Position numbers and translations under genes: made by a program. Source: Pachypanchax playfairii (taxonomy: Eukaryota; Chordata; Actinopteri; Cyprinodontiformes; Aplocheilidae). From it: a stretch of 64,000 bases of DNA. Location of the stretch: positions 2,092,796 through 2,156,795 of the forward strand of contig SSNP01000007.1 of the NCBI GenBank assembly GCA_006937955.1, given 5' to 3'. Of this stretch, positions 60,917 to 64,000 are shown one piece after another; position 1 is the stretch's first letter, and every line of letters begins with the position of its first letter. Under the pieces are notes generated by a model, which ran no database searches, had not been told where the DNA came from, and saw only the letters and a list, made by a program, of their open reading frames with translations.

Positions 60917-63900
60917 TGGCAATCAAGTCTCCTTTGGCCTGAAAGTAATGATGACTCACTTTCAGTCCTCTTCAAATATTCTTTTCCTGCTATTTTCTGC
61001 ATCTCCAAAATATTTTCCAGAAGGCTTTTACTTTGTAAGTCCCACATCCTGCCACACTGTGGGCCCCACTTCGTTAGTGACTCTCTTGGACCTTTTTTAG
61101 GATGCAGCCATGGGCTAGAAGATCACACAACGCTAGTGAAACATTAACATGATTGGGTACCTGGTTGTGTTAAATTCAACTTCACAATTACAGCGTGATT
61201 TTAATGAACTCTACCATCTGGTTCTTCACGTCTGAGTTTGCAGTCAGTTACAAAAGCTCACACAGTCATCAGAAAACCTCCTAAACTATTAGTTTAGTGG
61301 TTGTGTCTTTCAAAAGTAGTGAAGTTAGTTAGTGAAGACTGGGTTTTTGAAAGAAAGAGAAACATTAAAAAATAATAATATCAAGGACAGGAAGGTGAAA
61401 ATTCTATAGTGTGTATTTGTCCTTGTCCTGCCACTTAATGACATGTTGCTCTGTCCAAGACACATGTTTGACTCATGCTAAATAGAGAGCTTTGTGAAAA
61501 TCCCATCTGGCGTCTTGTTCACCCACTGAGAAGCTGCTCATATTTGCATGAGTGTGGAGCTTTTTTACAAACTCAGCATCTTGAGGTCAACCAAAGGCAG
61601 AGTTGCACAAAAGCCAGTGGAGGTTGACAGTTCACACAAAGTTACTCACACAAGAAGAGCCGAATAGACACTCACAGTCTCTGAAGCATTTTTATCACAA
61701 ATCCAGAGGAGCTAGAGGAAATAACAAGGTGCTGAATGATGTAACTGAAACAGGAAAACGTAAGTTGGTTAGATACTGTGAAGTAGAAGGGTGGAACAAG
61801 ATGTGAGAAAGAGACATGAAGATGATATGGTGATCATATGTCGGAATCTGTCAGGGTCTTTGGGATCAGAGAGCCAGATTGAAGAACTAACTCTGCAGAG
61901 GAAGAGGTCGGGTATCTGGGGGAAAGGAAAGAGTGTTCGATCAGATGGCAGATTGCAGGAAGGACAATTGTTACGTTTGCTGGGAAATAAATTGACAAAA
62001 GATTAACAGCGGAGAGGAAAAGGAGGCGTAAGACCCAATACACGATACATGCATCTCATAAAACATCAATTTATTCATTCATGCACATTCATACTTACAT
62101 TTTACTGCTGATTAGCTTAGCATGAATCATCGGTCTCATGTAGGGGCTAACAGGCAGTCACTGGAAGAGAGGTGTTATTGGTCACAAAGAATCAATTTTA
62201 CAGATTCCCCACGCTCTCTTGACTTTTAGCTAATCCTTGATTCAGCTCCACACAAAGACAAGATACACACAAACACACACACACAAGACAAAACATAACT
62301 CATTAAAGTGAAGGTAGAGAAAAGATCAAAGAGAGCAGAAAAAAGAAAGGTGGGGGGGGGGTGCGGCTGACAATGAGACGCAGAGATTTATGTGGACCAA
62401 GTTGTGGCCAGATAAAGGACATGACAGAACAAAGTAAACAAGCAATGACAAAAAAAAAGATGATGTTTCAGGGTATAAACAAAATGATCAAAAGGAAGAG
62501 CTCGGAAAAAAAAGCTTCAGAGTTTGGGGCAGGAAAGGATGTGAGACAGATGGATGGAATAGTACTAACACACACTATAAACAACAAAGATGGTGGACGG
62601 AGCATCTGTGTCTCCTTCCAGAGTGAAACCTTAATATCCTCGCAGATTAAAAAATCTGGACTTTTCCTTTGATCTTGAAGATGTATTTTCATCTTAACTG
62701 GAATGAAACAGGAAGTGAAAACACCTCACTGCCTGCCTGTGAGCACTAATTCACGCTAATTTGTTGCACCTGCGGCGCTGTGTGTATACAGTATACTCCC
62801 GTGTTGCTGCTATTCTCTACATCTATTGATGCCAACACATTTTGTCTCAGCGATGCAGCAATCTGAAAGCTTGTTTTCTGATCCTGCTTGTCTCCTCCTG
62901 GGTGCTGCCTCTGCTCTAGCACTACCTGCTACCAGTGAGCTTGAATTTTGGACTATTTTTCTTGGTATATCGAGCCTGTAAAGAGATAAAGCTTCAAAGA
63001 TTGGGGATTGGACCATATTTTCGCCTCAGGTTTCTGTGTACCGAAGCTATCTGATGACAAATAGTTTTATGGTGTGGAATGGATTTGTTTTCGAGCCTTT
63101 GCTTCAAGTTTACCAGACCTTTAGTAATCTAATTTCAAAAGGAATTGAGAAAGTCGAACTTGAGGAAACAAACACAATTAACCTGTCGCCTGCTCTGCTA
63201 ACATCTGTATTTCTGCTTCTCAGTTCAGAAAAACAAACAAGTCTCTCCACAGCTAAAATACTACAATCTTTCCTCTGAAGTCATCCTCTTCCTTTCCAAC
63301 TGTTCCAACTCTGTAAAGAAGAACTCCTCCTGCTGTGTCGGCCTCTCTCTTCTCTAGTGATCTTCATCCTCATCTTTAGTTAAGTGTTAAAAAAAGAAAA
63401 GCAAAAGGATCATTATTCATCTAATCCAGAAATATTTATCTGTAGTTGCCAACTACCAACTGCTCTTCTTCATCAATCTTCATCCTCTTCATACATGTTT
63501 CTGAAATTGTAAATAAACTTTTTTCCTGTACTGGTGTTAACTCAGCTTCTGTGGAGCAGCAGGTCAGCTGATGTGGTTATGTTGGTCACTCCGACACAAT
63601 CACGCCAAATCATTCTTCAACTTGGTTTTAAAGAACACCAGTTTGATGTTTGCTCATGACACGAGTGCTGCCCAGATACAGCAGCCATTGTAGGTGGGTC
63701 TGTGTCCACAGGTGATGCTAATTAGGTGTCAATCAGGCACTTCTTCATCTGCACCTGCAGTACCAGCTCTAAACAGTCAGCAGCAGAATAAAGGTTTGGC
63801 ATTGACGGAGGAGATTTGGCAAGTTTTTCATGGCATGATTCAGACACTCAACGCTTCCTCTAATCATCTAATAAAATATTTTCATCCTCCTGTTTCAAGT

Positions 63901-64000
63901 GATTGAACCATCTACATCTCCTTGTTGTGTTGCATCAATGACTTCAAGTTGGCAAAAAGCCCATGAGCTACCTGTGAGCTTCATATGAAATAAATATCTG

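Larger units (their letters stand above)
56540..64000 (+). other. samd10 intron 2, partial
   Basis: No sequence encoding the next expected SAMD10 segment (LYSDHYGLYHTSPS and the SAM domain) was found, so the intron extends past the window end. It holds two copies of a dispersed repeat (listed separately). The rest is AT-rich and featureless to the eye, apart from a compact, non-repetitive stretch near 58265-58400. Confidence 0.5.

Overview
This is a vertebrate nuclear genome window, almost certainly from a teleost fish and probably a percomorph (the percomorph part is inference). It has multi-exon genes with GT-AG introns, long introns full of fish-type transposon and SINE-like debris, long TATC, CA and AAAT microsatellites, and no bacterial gene organisation. 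Three protein-coding genes can be supported by reconstructing exons and reading frames by eye and comparing them with remembered human proteins: a homologue of human C20orf204 (minus strand, 0.8-2.2 kb), prpf6 (minus strand, 4.3-13.6 kb, all 21 coding exons) and the 5' part of samd10 (plus strand, exon 1 at about 29.6 kb, exon 2 at 56.4 kb, remainder beyond the window). The order and relative orientation match my recollection of human 20q13.33: C20orf204 lies downstream of PRPF6 on the same strand, and SAMD10 is head-to-head with PRPF6.

Layout: 1-790, a microsatellite and 3' flank; 790-2159, a small predicted secreted protein gene; 4.0-13.6 kb, prpf6; 13.7-14.1 kb, a perfect fold-back beside a single N and an ORF fragment; 14.2-27 kb, intergenic DNA with transposon remnants and a pair of splice-bounded exons at 18.6 kb that could be an alternative samd10 5' end; 27.6-29.6 kb, the samd10 promoter and exon 1, present twice around a 218-base run of N; 29.6-56.4 kb, samd10 intron 1, holding a 2.6-3.5 kb duplicated block, MITEs and a LINE fragment; 56.4-64 kb, samd10 exon 2 and part of intron 2.

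prpf6 is a housekeeping tri-snRNP splicing factor. samd10 encodes a small SAM-domain protein, but the SAM domain itself is not in the window. The C20orf204 homologue is the most intriguing gene. It has a signal peptide, six cysteines after the predicted signal peptide, two N-glycosylation sequons, a very basic C-terminal segment and five coding exons joined only by phase-0 introns, a layout typical of four-helix-bundle cytokine genes. It may be an undescribed secreted helical factor.

At least three direct duplications (at about 25-26.5, 26.8-29.8 and 33.8-39.9 kb) have an N at or between their copies. They look like unmerged allelic contig ends rather than true paralogous duplications. One pair differs by a LINE insertion, which looks like a retrotransposon presence/absence polymorphism. 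All calls are by eye; no alignment or database search was run.
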